From: Streptomyces sp. MP131-18
GTDB lineage: Bacteria > Actinomycetota > Actinomycetes > Streptomycetales > Streptomycetaceae
DNA: 64,000 bases
Assembly: GCF_001984575.1 (NCBI RefSeq)
Contig: NZ_LZNS01000001.1
Location: 1,738,503 to 1,802,502, forward strand
Reading direction: 5' to 3'
Shown: positions 1-10,385 of the stretch, piece after piece
Position numbering within the stretch: position 1 is the stretch's first letter
Layout of the letters: each line of letters starts with the position of its first letter
Notes under the pieces: generated by a model
Database searches by the model: none
Seen by the model: the letters and a program-made list of their open reading frames with translations, nothing else
What the model was told of the DNA's origin: nothing
Translations under genes and position numbers: made by a program

Positions 1-88
1 CCGAAGGACGTCTGCTCGTACCGCCCGGTGGGCCGGAGCAGTCAGCTGCTCCCGGCTTCCCGTTGCGGCGGTGTCGTAAACGTACTGG

Positions 89-124
89 AGCGGAGCGCCC
101 GGACGCAAATCCAGTCGCTCCGCT
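89..124 (-). terminator. Putative terminator downstream of rnj
   Basis: A perfect 9-bp inverted repeat (89-97 AGCGGAGCG with 116-124 CGCTCCGCT, 18-nt loop) lies just past the rnj stop codon. It has no T-tract, which is common for Streptomyces terminators. A second small hairpin (35-41/46-52, 7-bp stem) lies further downstream. The function is inferred from position and structure only. Confidence 0.5.
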
Positions 125-136
125 GCCAGATGACGG

Positions 137-1822
137 TCAGACGTCGACGACGACCGGCATGATCATCGGACGCCGCCGGTATGTGTCCGAGACCCACTTG
201 CCGACCGTCCGGCGTACCAGTTGCTGGAGTTGGTGGGGCTCGACCACGCCGTCCTGCGCCGAGCGGGCCAGGACCTCGTCGATCTTCGGGAGGACGGCGG
301 CGAAGTCGGATTCCTCGATGCCGGAGCCCCTGGTGTGGATGCTCGGGCCGCTGACGATCTTGCCCGTGCTGCTGTCCACGACCACGAAGACGGTGATGAA
401 GCCCTCGTCCCCCAGGATGCGGCGGTCCTTCAGGCTCGACTCGGTGACGTCGCCCACCGACAGGCCGTCCACGTACACGTACCCGGCCTGGACCTTGCCC
501 GCGATCTTCGCCTTGCCGTCCAGCAGGTCGACGGCCACGCCGTCCTCGGCGATGACGATGCGCTCCGCGGGCACGCCCGTTGCCGCGCCCAGCTCCGCGT
601 TGGCACGCAGGTGACGCCACTCCCCGTGAACGGGCATCAGGTTCTTCGGGCGGCAGATGTTGTAGAAGTACAGCAGCTCGCCCGCCGAGGCATGGCCGGA
701 GACGTGCACCTTGGCGTTGCCCTTGTGGATGACGTTGGCGCCCCACCGGGTCAGGCCGTTGATCACGCGGTAGACCGCGTTCTCGTTGCCGGGGATCAGC
801 GAGGACGCCAGGATGACCGTATCGCCCTCGACGATCCGGATCTGGTGGTCGCGGTTGGCCATCCGGGACAGGGCCGCCATCGGCTCGCCCTGGGAGCCGG
901 TGCAGACGAGGACGACTTCGCGGTCCGCAAGGTCGTCCAGCACCTTGACGTCGACCACGAGGCCGGCGGGCACACGCAGGTAGCCGAGGTCCCGGGCGAT
1001 GCCCATGTTGCGGACCATGGAACGGCCGACGAACGCGATCCGGCGGCCGTGCTCGTACGCGGCGTCCACGATCTGCTGGATGCGGTGCACGTGGCTGGCG
1101 AAGCTGGCCACGATGATCCGCTTCTCGGCCCGCGCGAAGACCTGGCGCAGCACGCCGGAGATCTCCCGCTCCGGCGGGACGAAGCCCGGTACTTCGGCGT
1201 TCGTCGAGTCGGAGAGCAGCAGGTCGATGCCCTCCTCGCCGAGGCGCGCGAAGGCGCGCAGGTCGGTGAGGCGGCCGTCGAGCGGCAGCTGGTCCATCTT
1301 GAAGTCCCCGGTGTGCACGGCCATACCGGCCGGGGTGCGGATCGCCACGGCGAGCGCGTCGGGGATGGAGTGGTTGACCGAGACGAACTCGCAGTCGAAG
1401 GGGCCGATCCGCTCGCGGTGGCCCTCGCGCACCTCCAGCGTGTAGGGGCGGATGCGGTGCTCCTGGAGCTTCGCTTCGAGCAGGGCGAGCGTCAGCTTGG
1501 AGCCGATCAGCGGAATGTCCGGCTTCTCGCGGAGCAGGTAGGGCACGCCACCGATGTGGTCCTCGTGGCCGTGCGTCAGCACGATGCCGTCGATGTCGTC
1601 GAGACGGTCCCTGATGGAGCTGAAATCCGGCAGGATCAGGTCGATGCCGGGCTGCTCCTGTTCGGGAAAGAGCACGCCGCAGTCGACGACGAGCAGCCGT
1701 CCGCCGTATTCGAAGATGGTCATGTTGCGGCCGATCTCGCCGAGGCCGCCGAGCGGGGTAACGCGCAGGCCACCCTCAGGAAGCTTCGGCGGCGCGCCGA
1801 GTTCTGGGTGCGGATGACTCAA
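137..1822 (-). CDS. rnj: Ribonuclease J
   Basis: This is a 561-residue metallo-beta-lactamase/beta-CASP ribonuclease of the RNase J family, a cytoplasmic 5'-3' exo- and endoribonuclease for mRNA decay and rRNA maturation. The zinc motif HGHEDH is at residues 84-89, after an N-terminal GGLGEIGRN signature. The beta-CASP region follows (CTGSQGEPMAALSRMA), then HVSGHAS and a C-terminal domain, so the length is normal. The likely start is a TTG at 1822, because AGGAG lies about 6 nt upstream on the minus strand and no better ATG or GTG is available. It lies about 130 bp downstream of dapA, the usual Streptomyces order. Confidence 0.96.
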   Translation of the reverse strand: MSHPHPELGAPPKLPEGGLRVTPLGGLGEIGRNMTIFEYGGRLLVVDCGVLFPEQEQPGIDLILPDFSSIRDRLDDIDGIVLTHGHEDHIGGVPYLLREKPDIPLIGSKLTLALLEAKLQEHRIRPYTLEVREGHRERIGPFDCEFVSVNHSIPDALAVAIRTPAGMAVHTGDFKMDQLPLDGRLTDLRAFARLGEEGIDLLLSDSTNAEVPGFVPPEREISGVLRQVFARAEKRIIVASFASHVHRIQQIVDAAYEHGRRIAFVGRSMVRNMGIARDLGYLRVPAGLVVDVKVLDDLADREVVLVCTGSQGEPMAALSRMANRDHQIRIVEGDTVILASSLIPGNENAVYRVINGLTRWGANVIHKGNAKVHVSGHASAGELLYFYNICRPKNLMPVHGEWRHLRANAELGAATGVPAERIVIAEDGVAVDLLDGKAKIAGKVQAGYVYVDGLSVGDVTESSLKDRRILGDEGFITVFVVVDSSTGKIVSGPSIHTRGSGIEESDFAAVLPKIDEVLARSAQDGVVEPHQLQQLVRRTVGKWVSDTYRRRPMIMPVVVDV

Positions 1823-1914
1823 GAGACTCTCCTGACCACGCGCGCCACATGCCTCGATCCGGGCAGCATGGCGCGCGTGTCTCTGTGCATTGGTCGGTAT
1901 TCAGTTATCACCCT

Positions 1915-1934
1915 CGACGCGGTGGGCCGCGTCG
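1915..1934 (-). terminator. Putative dapA terminator hairpin
   Basis: The 8-bp perfect stem CGACGCGG/CCGCGTCG with a 4-nt loop begins about 20 nt after the dapA stop. A second, bulged repeat of GCGCGCC blocks (about 1838-1878) lies in the rnj leader. RNase J could act on its own leader there, but that is only inference. Confidence 0.45.
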
Positions 1935-1954
1935 AACAGGCAACGTTTTTGTTC

Positions 1955-2854
1955 TTAGATTTGTACCCCACCGGCCGTCAGATCCCGCTTGAGCTGATCG
2001 GTTTCCTCCGGGGTGAGACCGACCAGCGGGAGACGGAGCGGGCCGCCGGGCAGGCCGAGCAAACCGAGCGCGGCCTTGGAGGTGATCACGCCCTGGGTGC
2101 GGAACATGCCGGTGAACACCGGTAGCAGCTTCTGGTGGATCTCCGTGGCCTTGGCGACGTCGCCGCCGGAGTGCGCGTCCACGAGGGCCCGCAACTCGGG
2201 CGTGACGACGTGGCCGACGACGGAGACGAAGCCCACCGCGCCGACGGACAGCAGCGGCAGGTTGAGCATGTCGTCGCCCGAGTACCAGGCGAGGCCGGTG
2301 GTCGCGATGGCCCAGCTGGCACGGCCCAGGTCGCCCTTGGCGTCCTTGTTGGCAACGATGCGCGGGTGCTCGGCGAGCCTGACCATGGTCTCGGTGTTGA
2401 TCGGGACGCCGGTGCGGCCCGGGATGTCGTAGAGCATCACGGGCAGTGCGGTGGCGTCGGCGATGGCGGTGAAGTGCCGCAGGAGACCTTCCTGCGGGGG
2501 CTTGTTGTAGTACGGCGTGACCGTGAGGAGCCCGTGGGCGCCGGCCTCCTCGGCGGCGCGGGCCAGCTCGATGCTGTGCCGCGTGTCGTTCGTGCCGACG
2601 CCCGCGACGACGTGGGCGCGGTCGCCCACGGCTTCCACGACGGCGCGCACCAGCCGGGTTTTCTCCACATCGCTGGTGGTCGGGGACTCACCGGTGGTGC
2701 CGTTGACGATGAGGCCGTCATTGCCGGCATCCACCAGGTGGGCGGCGAGGCGCTGCGCGCCTTCGACGTCGAGCGAGCCATCCGCCGCGAACGGCGACAC
2801 CATGGCGGTCAGGACCCGTCCGAAGGGGGTCTGCGGTGTGGAGGTCGGAGCCAT
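1955..2854 (-). CDS. dapA: 4-Hydroxy-tetrahydrodipicolinate synthase
   Basis: This enzyme condenses pyruvate with aspartate semialdehyde, the first committed step of the diaminopimelate/lysine pathway. The TIM-barrel family motifs are clear: NGTTGESPT, GTNDTRHSIELA, the catalytic tyrosine in VTPYYNKP and the Schiff-base lysine in VANKDAKGD. I prefer the ATG at 2854, giving 299 residues beginning MAPTST, over an in-frame GTG at 2863, because it gives the usual family length. The gene lies between thyX and rnj. dapB, later in the same pathway, is 2.4 kb away on the same strand. Confidence 0.95.
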   Translation of the reverse strand: MAPTSTPQTPFGRVLTAMVSPFAADGSLDVEGAQRLAAHLVDAGNDGLIVNGTTGESPTTSDVEKTRLVRAVVEAVGDRAHVVAGVGTNDTRHSIELARAAEEAGAHGLLTVTPYYNKPPQEGLLRHFTAIADATALPVMLYDIPGRTGVPINTETMVRLAEHPRIVANKDAKGDLGRASWAIATTGLAWYSGDDMLNLPLLSVGAVGFVSVVGHVVTPELRALVDAHSGGDVAKATEIHQKLLPVFTGMFRTQGVITSKAALGLLGLPGGPLRLPLVGLTPEETDQLKRDLTAGGVQI

Positions 2855-2915
2855 AGGTTCCACGCTACTCGCAGCTCAGCGTGCGCGCGCCCATCGGGGC
2901 GCTCAACCGGTGGAG

Positions 2916-2953
2916 CCCGGCACTGCCTGCTCGGGGGTTCAGACAGTGCCGGG
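2916..2953 (-). other. 10-bp hairpin in the thyX-dapA intergenic region
   Basis: The perfect inverted repeat CCCGGCACTG/CAGTGCCGGG (2916-2925 with 2944-2953, 18-nt loop) lies between thyX and dapA. It may terminate thyX transcripts. If the proposed dapA promoter at 2965-2994 is real, it instead folds in the dapA 5' leader. No T-tract follows. Confidence 0.5.
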
Positions 2954-2964
2954 TCCGTTCATTC

Positions 2965-2994
2965 ACCCTAAATGAACTTCGCGAAATGTCGCAA
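2965..2994 (-). promoter_or_regulatory. Candidate dapA promoter
   Basis: On the minus strand, TTGCGA (2989-2994) and TAGGGT (2965-2970) are separated by 18 nt, in a short AT-richer patch upstream of dapA. This fits a HrdB-type promoter. A 7-bp inverted repeat, GTTCATT/AATGAAC (2957-2963/2971-2977), overlaps the -10 box and could bind a regulator. The assignment rests on sequence pattern only. Confidence 0.4.
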
Positions 2995-3034
2995 TACGGA
3001 CACCTCGCTCGGGCTGGGCCCGGCGGCTCGTCCG

Positions 3035-3757
3035 CTACGGCGCCACCCGGCCGTTCGCATTGAACGCGGCGTGCGTCAGCGGCATCAGGCGCGCCCACTC
3101 CTCCTCCATCCGCTCGCCCACCATCTCGATCTCCCGCTGCGGGAAGGAGGGCACCGCCGCGCGCTCGTCATTGGTGCGCAAGCCGAGAAAGTGCATCAGC
3201 GAGCGGGCGTTGCACGTCGCGTACATCGAGGAGAAGAGACCGACCGGCAGGACGGCGCGCGCAACCTCCCGGGCGACACCGGCGGCCAGCAGCTCCCGGT
3301 AGGCGGCGTAGCCCTGCCGGTACGACTCCTCCATGACCTTGCCGACCAGCGCGTGCTGCTCCGCCGTCCCCGGCACGAACTCGTACTTGCCCGGGCGGCC
3401 CTGCTGCACGAGCTTGCGGTCCTCGCCCGGGAGGTAGAACTCGGGGTCGAGCTGCCGGTAGCGCCCCGACTCCTCGTTGTACGACCAGCCGACCCGGTGC
3501 CGGTGGAACTCGCGGAAGACGAAGATCGGCGCACGGACGAGGAAGGTCATCGAATTGTGCTCGAACGGGCTCCCGTGCCGGTCGCGCATCAGGAAGTTGA
3601 TCAGGCCCCTGGAACGCGCCGGATCCTTGCCGATCTCCTCCAGGGACTGCTCCCCCGCCGTCGAGACGCGGGCGGCGAACAGCACGTCCGCGTCCGAAGC
3701 GCTGTGTTTGACCAGCTCAACGGTGATGTCGCTACGGAATGTCGGCGTCTCGGTCAC
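3035..3757 (-). CDS. thyX: Flavin-dependent thymidylate synthase ThyX
   Basis: This is a 240-residue FAD-dependent thymidylate synthase that makes dTMP from dUMP using methylenetetrahydrofolate. The diagnostic ThyX motif RHRxxSxNExSxR is seen as RHRVGWSYNEESGR at residues 86-99. The C-terminal catalytic and substrate-binding segment (ATCNARSLMHFLGLR) is also present. The start is GTG, reading TETPTF. The gene is transcribed towards dapA and diverges from a small membrane-protein gene. Confidence 0.96.
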   Translation of the reverse strand: MTETPTFRSDITVELVKHSASDADVLFAARVSTAGEQSLEEIGKDPARSRGLINFLMRDRHGSPFEHNSMTFLVRAPIFVFREFHRHRVGWSYNEESGRYRQLDPEFYLPGEDRKLVQQGRPGKYEFVPGTAEQHALVGKVMEESYRQGYAAYRELLAAGVAREVARAVLPVGLFSSMYATCNARSLMHFLGLRTNDERAAVPSFPQREIEMVGERMEEEWARLMPLTHAAFNANGRVAP

Positions 3758-3921
3758 CGGGAATCCTTCCAGGCACAGGGCGGTGGACGAAGCGGCTCCA
3801 CCCTACGGCCAGGCACTGACACCCTCGTCCGGCGGGCCGGGCAAAACGGGCTCTGGCCCATGAGTCGGATTGTTCAGCTGATAAACTTGACTTTGAGCCA
3901 ATCGGGGGAGAGATAGCCCGC

Positions 3922-4119
3922 ATGACGTATCACGACGACTTCCGGAGCAATGTCGCCGTACCGCGCGGCCGGCCCTCCGTCGCCCGGCTCCTCGGCGGCG
4001 CCCTCGTCGGCCTTGTCGTGATATCCGGGCTCATAGGTGCGCTGCTGCTCGCCCGCCCCGCCCTCGACGTGGAACACCGGCCCGTTCCTGAGGCACCGGA
4101 GGCGGCCGAAGGTCACTGA
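3922..4119 (+). CDS. Small single-pass membrane protein
   Basis: This 65-residue protein has a charged N-terminus (MTYHDDFRSN), one hydrophobic helix at about residues 24-46 and an acidic Pro/Glu-rich tail. GGGGGAGAG lies about 10 nt upstream of the ATG, which supports translation. It diverges from thyX and precedes the PH-domain gene. I do not recognise a family, and the function is unknown. Confidence 0.6.
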   Translation: MTYHDDFRSNVAVPRGRPSVARLLGGALVGLVVISGLIGALLLARPALDVEHRPVPEAPEAAEGH

Positions 4120-4190
4120 CCGCGGTAGCCTCACCGTTCACAGCACCGTCCCCCCGTGATGCCGCCTGTGATACGAACGAGGACCCAGCC

Positions 4191-4736
4191 GTGCCCCTGA
4201 CCTTTCTTGCGGCCGACCACGACTCCGCGGGCCACGCGCCCGAGGAAGCGCTGCCGCACGCCGAGCAGGACCAATGGCGCCGCCCGTACCGCCCGGGCCC
4301 CTGGCGCGTCGCCGCCGCGGCGGTGATGCTGCTCATCGCCGCCTACATGCTCATCTCGGCCATGATCATCATCATGGCCGGTTCCCCGGCCGGCGCCGGG
4401 GCCACGCTCGGGGCCGCGGTGGCGGCCATCGTGTTCGCCCTGCGCCTGCTGCGCATGGGCATCTGGGTCAGCGCGCGCGGGCTGCGCCGCGTCGGGCTGC
4501 TGCGCACGCGAACGCTGCGGTGGCGCGAGATCACCCGCGTGAGCACCGTCCAGCAGCCCGTGAAGTGGCTCGGGACCCCGCGCAGCGTCCAGGGCCAGGC
4601 CCTGCGCATCGAACGGCGCCGCGGCGAGCCCCTGCGCACGCTGCTGACCGACCACAACGCCGACTTCCTGGCCAGGCCCGAGGCGTTCGACCGGGCCGCC
4701 GACGTGCTGGAGGCGTGGGCCGCCGAGCACTGCTAG
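4191..4736 (+). CDS. PH domain-like membrane protein
   Basis: This 181-residue protein has two adjacent transmembrane helices at about residues 38-85 (VAAAAVMLLIAAYML, then GAAVAAIVFALRLLR). The C-terminal part resembles the bacterial PH-like fold: a WVSARGLRRV strand, LRWREITRV and an RIERRRGEPLRTLLTDH segment. Such proteins are typical of actinobacterial inner membranes and their function is generally unknown. The GTG start at 4191 has GAGGAC about 6 nt upstream. The gene converges on the TPR gene with only a 31-bp gap. Confidence 0.75.
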   Translation: MPLTFLAADHDSAGHAPEEALPHAEQDQWRRPYRPGPWRVAAAAVMLLIAAYMLISAMIIIMAGSPAGAGATLGAAVAAIVFALRLLRMGIWVSARGLRRVGLLRTRTLRWREITRVSTVQQPVKWLGTPRSVQGQALRIERRRGEPLRTLLTDHNADFLARPEAFDRAADVLEAWAAEHC

Positions 4737-4767
4737 CACTACGCGGCGGGCCGTCGCGGCCGACCTG

Positions 4768-5229
4768 TCAGTCGCGGACCGCGGCGGACCGCCGACCGGC
4801 GTGCAGCCCGATGGCGTGCTGCATCGCCTTGCGGGCGCGCGGGGTGTCCCGCGCGTCGTGGTAGGCCACCGCCAGCCGGAACCAGCACCGCCAGTCCTCC
4901 GGCCGTGCCTCGGTCTCCGCCCGCCGCGCCGCGAAGGCCGCGTCCGCCGCGGCGGGGTCGATACGCCCGCTCGGCGTCCGCGCCAGATCGTCCGCCGGCA
5001 GACCGCCCTCGGCCTCCAGGACGCGGGCCAGCCGGTTCGCGCCGAGCACGAACCGCAGGCTCCGCCACAGGAACCACACTCCGAGCAGCGGCAGCACCAG
5101 CACCGCCGCGCCCAGCGGCACCGTCACCCACGTGCCCTCGCGCATCAGCAGCACCCCGCGGTGCCCGACCAGGCCGAAGTAGACGACCAGAACGGTGCAC
5201 AGCCCGAACAGCACCAGCCTGTCACGCAC
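4768..5229 (-). CDS. Membrane protein with a C-terminal TPR-like segment
   Basis: This is a 153-residue protein with two N-terminal membrane helices at about residues 3-20 and 33-55, then a linker. A tetratricopeptide-like helix pair (WRCWFRLAVAYHDARDTPRARKAMQHAIGLH) follows near the C-terminus. The GTG start at 5229 lies 2 bp after the dapB stop, so the two genes are probably cotranslated. The reading frame stays open far upstream, but that extension lies opposite and across dapB and is not credible. It is probably a membrane scaffold of unknown role. Confidence 0.75.
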   Translation of the reverse strand: MRDRLVLFGLCTVLVVYFGLVGHRGVLLMREGTWVTVPLGAAVLVLPLLGVWFLWRSLRFVLGANRLARVLEAEGGLPADDLARTPSGRIDPAAADAAFAARRAETEARPEDWRCWFRLAVAYHDARDTPRARKAMQHAIGLHAGRRSAAVRD

Positions 5230-5231
5230 GG

Positions 5232-7376
<2,145 letters not shown>

Positions 7377-7380
<4 letters not shown>

Positions 7381-9617
7381 TGGTCGGCGGTGTCCTTCCC
7401 GGCCTCGTCGGCGCCCTCGGCCGTGGCGTCGGCGGACTCTTCATCCAGGACGGGGATCAGCGAGAGCTTCCCGCGCTGGTCGATCTCCGCGATCTCGACC
7501 TGCACCTTCTGGCCGACGCCCAGCACGTCGTCCACGTTCTCCACGCGCTTGCCGCCGGCCAGCTTGCGGATCTGCGAGATGTGCAGCAGGCCGTCCTTGC
7601 CCGGGAGCAGCGAGACGAACGCACCGAACGTCGTCGTCTTGACCACCGTGCCCAGGTAGCGCTCGCCGACCTCGGGCATCGTCGGGTTGGCGATGCCGTT
7701 GATCGTGGTGCGGGCGGCCTCGGCGGCCGGGCCGTCGGCCGCGCCGATGTAGATCGTGCCGTCGTCCTCGATGGTGATGTCGGCGCCGGTGTCCTCCTGG
7801 ATCTGGTTGATCATCTTGCCCTTGGGGCCGATGACCTCGCCGATCTTGTCCACCGGGATCTTGACGGTGATGATGCGCGGCGCGTTCGGCGACATCTCGT
7901 CCGGAACGTCGATGGCCTCGCTCATCACGTCGAGAATGTGCAGCCGGGCGTCCCTGGCCTGCTTCAGCGCGGCGGCGAGCACCGAGGCCGGGATGCCGTC
8001 CAGCTTGGTGTCGAGCTGGAGCGCGGTGACGAACTGGCGGGTGCCGGCGACCTTGAAGTCCATGTCACCGTAGGCGTCCTCCGCACCGAGGATGTCGGTG
8101 AGGGTGACGTAGTGGGTCTCACCCTCGATCTCCTGGGAGATCAGGCCCATCGCGATGCCCGCGACCGGGGCCTTCAGCGGCACGCCCGCGTTCAGCAGCG
8201 ACATGGTGGAGGCGCAGACCGAGCCCATGGAGGTCGAGCCGTTGGACCCGAGGGCCTCGGAGACCTGCCGGATGGCGTACGGGAACTCCTCGCGCGTCGG
8301 CAGCACCGGGACCAGGGCCCGCTCGGCGAGCGCGCCGTGGCCGATCTCGCGGCGCTTCGGGGAGCCGACGCGGCCGGTCTCACCGGTGGAGTAGGGCGGG
8401 AAGTTGTAGTTGTGCATGTAGCGCTTGCGCGTCACCGGCGAAAGGGTGTCCAGCTGCTGCTCCATACGCAACATGTTGAGCGTGGTGACGCCGAGGATCT
8501 GCGTCTCGCCGCGCTCGAACAGCGCGGAGCCGTGCACCCGCGGGATCGCCTCGACCTCGGCGGCCAGCGTGCGGATGTCGGTGACCCCGCGGCCGTCGAT
8601 GCGGACCTTGTCGCGGATGACGCGCTCGCGCACCAGCGCCTTGGTCAGCGCCCGGTAGGCGGCGGAGATCTCCTTCTCGCGGCCCTCGAACTGCGGCAGC
8701 AGCTTCTCGGCGGCCACCGTCTTGATGCGGTCCAGCTCCGTCTCGCGCTCCTGCTTGCCCGCGATGGTCAGCGCCTGGGCCAGCTCATCGCGCACGGCGG
8801 CGGACAGGGACTCCAGCACGTCGTCCTGGAAGTCGAGGAAGACGGGGAACTCGCCGGTCGGCTTGGCCGCCTTGGCGGCGAGGTCGGACTGCGCCCGGCA
8901 CAGGACCTTGATGAACGGCTTCGCGGCATCGAGGCCGGCGGCGACGACCTCTTCGGTCGGCGCCTGGGCGCCGCCCTTGACCAGCTCGATCGTCTTCTCG
9001 GTCGCCTCGGCCTCGACCATCATGATCGCGACATCGCCGTCGGCCAGGACACGGCCGGCGACGACCATGTCGAAGACGGCCTCCTCCAGCTCGGTGTGCG
9101 TGGGGAACGCCACCCACTGGCCGCGGATGAGGGCGACGCGGGTGCCGCCGATGGGGCCGGAGAACGGCAGGCCCGCCAGCTGCGTCGAGCAGGAGGCGGC
9201 GTTGATGGCGACCACGTCGTACAGGTGGTCGGGGTTGAGCGCCATGATCGTCTCGACGATCTGGATCTCGTTCCGCAGGCCCTTCTTGAACGAGGGGCGC
9301 AGCGGGCGGTCGATCAGGCGGCAGGTGAGGATGGCGTCCTCGGAGGGGCGTCCCTCGCGCCGGAAGAAGGAGCCGGGGATCTTCCCGGCCGCGTACATCC
9401 GCTCCTCGACGTCGACGGTGAGCGGGAAGAAGTCGAGTTGGTCCTTCGGGTTCTTCGAGGCGGTGGTGGCCGACAGCACCATGGTGTCGTCGTCCAGGTA
9501 GGCCACGGCGGACCCGGCGGCCTGCCTGGCCAGCCGACCGGTCTCGAAGCGGATCGTGCGGGTGCCGAAGCTGCCGTTGTCGATGACGGCCTCGGCGTAG
9601 TGGGTCTCGTTCTCCAC
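7377..9617 (-). CDS. pnp: Polynucleotide phosphorylase / guanosine pentaphosphate synthetase
   Basis: This 746-residue enzyme carries out phosphorolytic 3'-5' RNA degradation and polyadenylation. In Streptomyces the same protein was described as GpsI. Domains in order are two RNase PH cores, a KH domain ([18 protein letters not shown]) and a C-terminal S1 domain ([19 protein letters not shown]), with an acidic tail. I chose the GTG at 9617 (reading ENETHYAEA) because GAGGAG lies about 10 nt upstream. An ATG at 9641 would place eight extra residues across a hairpin. rpsO is immediately upstream. Confidence 0.96.
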
Positions 9618-9640
9618 CTTGGAAAGTCTCCTCTTCTGCA

Positions 9641-9659
9641 CCCCGTCCTGGGGACGGGG
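9641..9659 (-). other. Hairpin just upstream of the pnp ribosome-binding site
   Basis: The perfect 8-bp stem CCCCGTCC/GGACGGGG with a 3-nt loop ends about 10 nt before the GAGGAG of pnp on the minus strand. Rpso-pnp spacers in Streptomyces are known to be processed by RNase III and to affect pnp expression. This hairpin is a good candidate for that control, by inference. Confidence 0.55.
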
Positions 9660-9865
9660 CGGGGTGGAGCACCTCCAGACGGGCCGGCCATCGATCGAAG
9701 CTCCCGGGACAGCAGCCCGGGGGCCACTACCGAGGACCGGCGACGGTGAGAAGGCACTCCGCCTCGTGCATACGTCGTGGTTTCTCTGTTATGTCGTTGA
9801 GGACCAGCCTACAAAGGCGGGCGGTCCCCGGCGCGGTTTCCGTCCGTGACGGACCGGATACGGCG

Positions 9866-9901
9866 AAGGGAGCGGCCCCGGTTGAGGGTGACCGCTCCCT
9901 T
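9866..9901 (-). terminator. rpsO terminator / processing hairpin
   Basis: The perfect 10-bp inverted repeat AAGGGAGCGG/CCGCTCCCTT (9866-9875 with 9892-9901, 16-nt loop) starts about 10 nt after the rpsO stop. It should protect or terminate rpsO mRNA, with read-through into pnp. In this gene pair an intergenic hairpin is a known RNase III target. Confidence 0.7.
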
Positions 9902-9910
9902 GTCGGCGTC

Positions 9911-10201
9911 TTACCTGGCGCCCGCGGCGCCGCGGCGGATACCGAGCCGTTCCACCAGGGTCCGGAAGCGCTGGATGTCCTTGCGCGCCAGGTACTGCAA
10001 CAGGCGGCGGCGCTGGCCGACCAGGAGCAGCAGGCCCCGGCGGGAGTGGTGGTCGTGCTTGTGGATCTTCAGGTGCTCGGTGAGGTCCGAGATGCGGCGC
10101 GAGAGCAGCGCCACCTGGACCTCGGGGGAGCCGGTGTCGCCGTCCTTCGTGGCGAACTCGGCAATGATCTTCTGCTTCGTGGCGGCGTCGAGTGACGACA
10201 C
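9911..10201 (-). CDS. rpsO: 30S ribosomal protein S15
   Basis: This 96-residue S15 binds 16S rRNA and the central domain of the small subunit. Family signatures are [17 protein letters not shown], the [12 protein letters not shown] loop and [13 protein letters not shown]. The GTG start at 10201 is decided by AAGGAG five nt upstream. The longer open frame that reaches 10375 has no ribosome site and would add 58 atypical residues. It is followed by pnp in the conserved order. Confidence 0.95.
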   Translation of the reverse strand: MSSLDAATKQKIIAEFATKDGDTGSPEVQVALLSRRISDLTEHLKIHKHDHHSRRGLLLLVGQRRRLLQYLARKDIQRFRTLVERLGIRRGAAGAR

Positions 10202-10239
10202 ACGTGCTCCTTGGTGATGTCCGATGTAGCCACCGAGTG

Positions 10240-10261
10240 CCCCTGGGCCGATCCGCAGGGG
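10240..10261 (-). promoter_or_regulatory. rpsO leader hairpin and upstream region
   Basis: The 184-bp eccD-rpsO gap holds a CCCCTG/CAGGGG hairpin (10240-10245 with 10256-10261) about 38 nt before the rpsO start. It also holds a possible -10 box TAGCCT on the minus strand (10345-10350). Many bacteria autoregulate S15 through a leader structure, so this stem is a candidate for that. The homology is not demonstrated. Confidence 0.35.
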
Positions 10262-10385
10262 AGCTTCCGGAACTCGGGAGGCGGGGCCCGCTGAGCGCTT
10301 CCTCCAGAAGACTCCGGGGGCGCGTACGCAAACGGCCGGTAAGCAGGCTACAACAGGATGGCGAGCCGAGCACACTCGGAGGGCA

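Noticed and set aside
9915-10375. A longer rpsO product starting near 10375
   Set aside because: It would add 58 residues absent from S15 proteins, whereas AAGGAG precedes the GTG at 10201.
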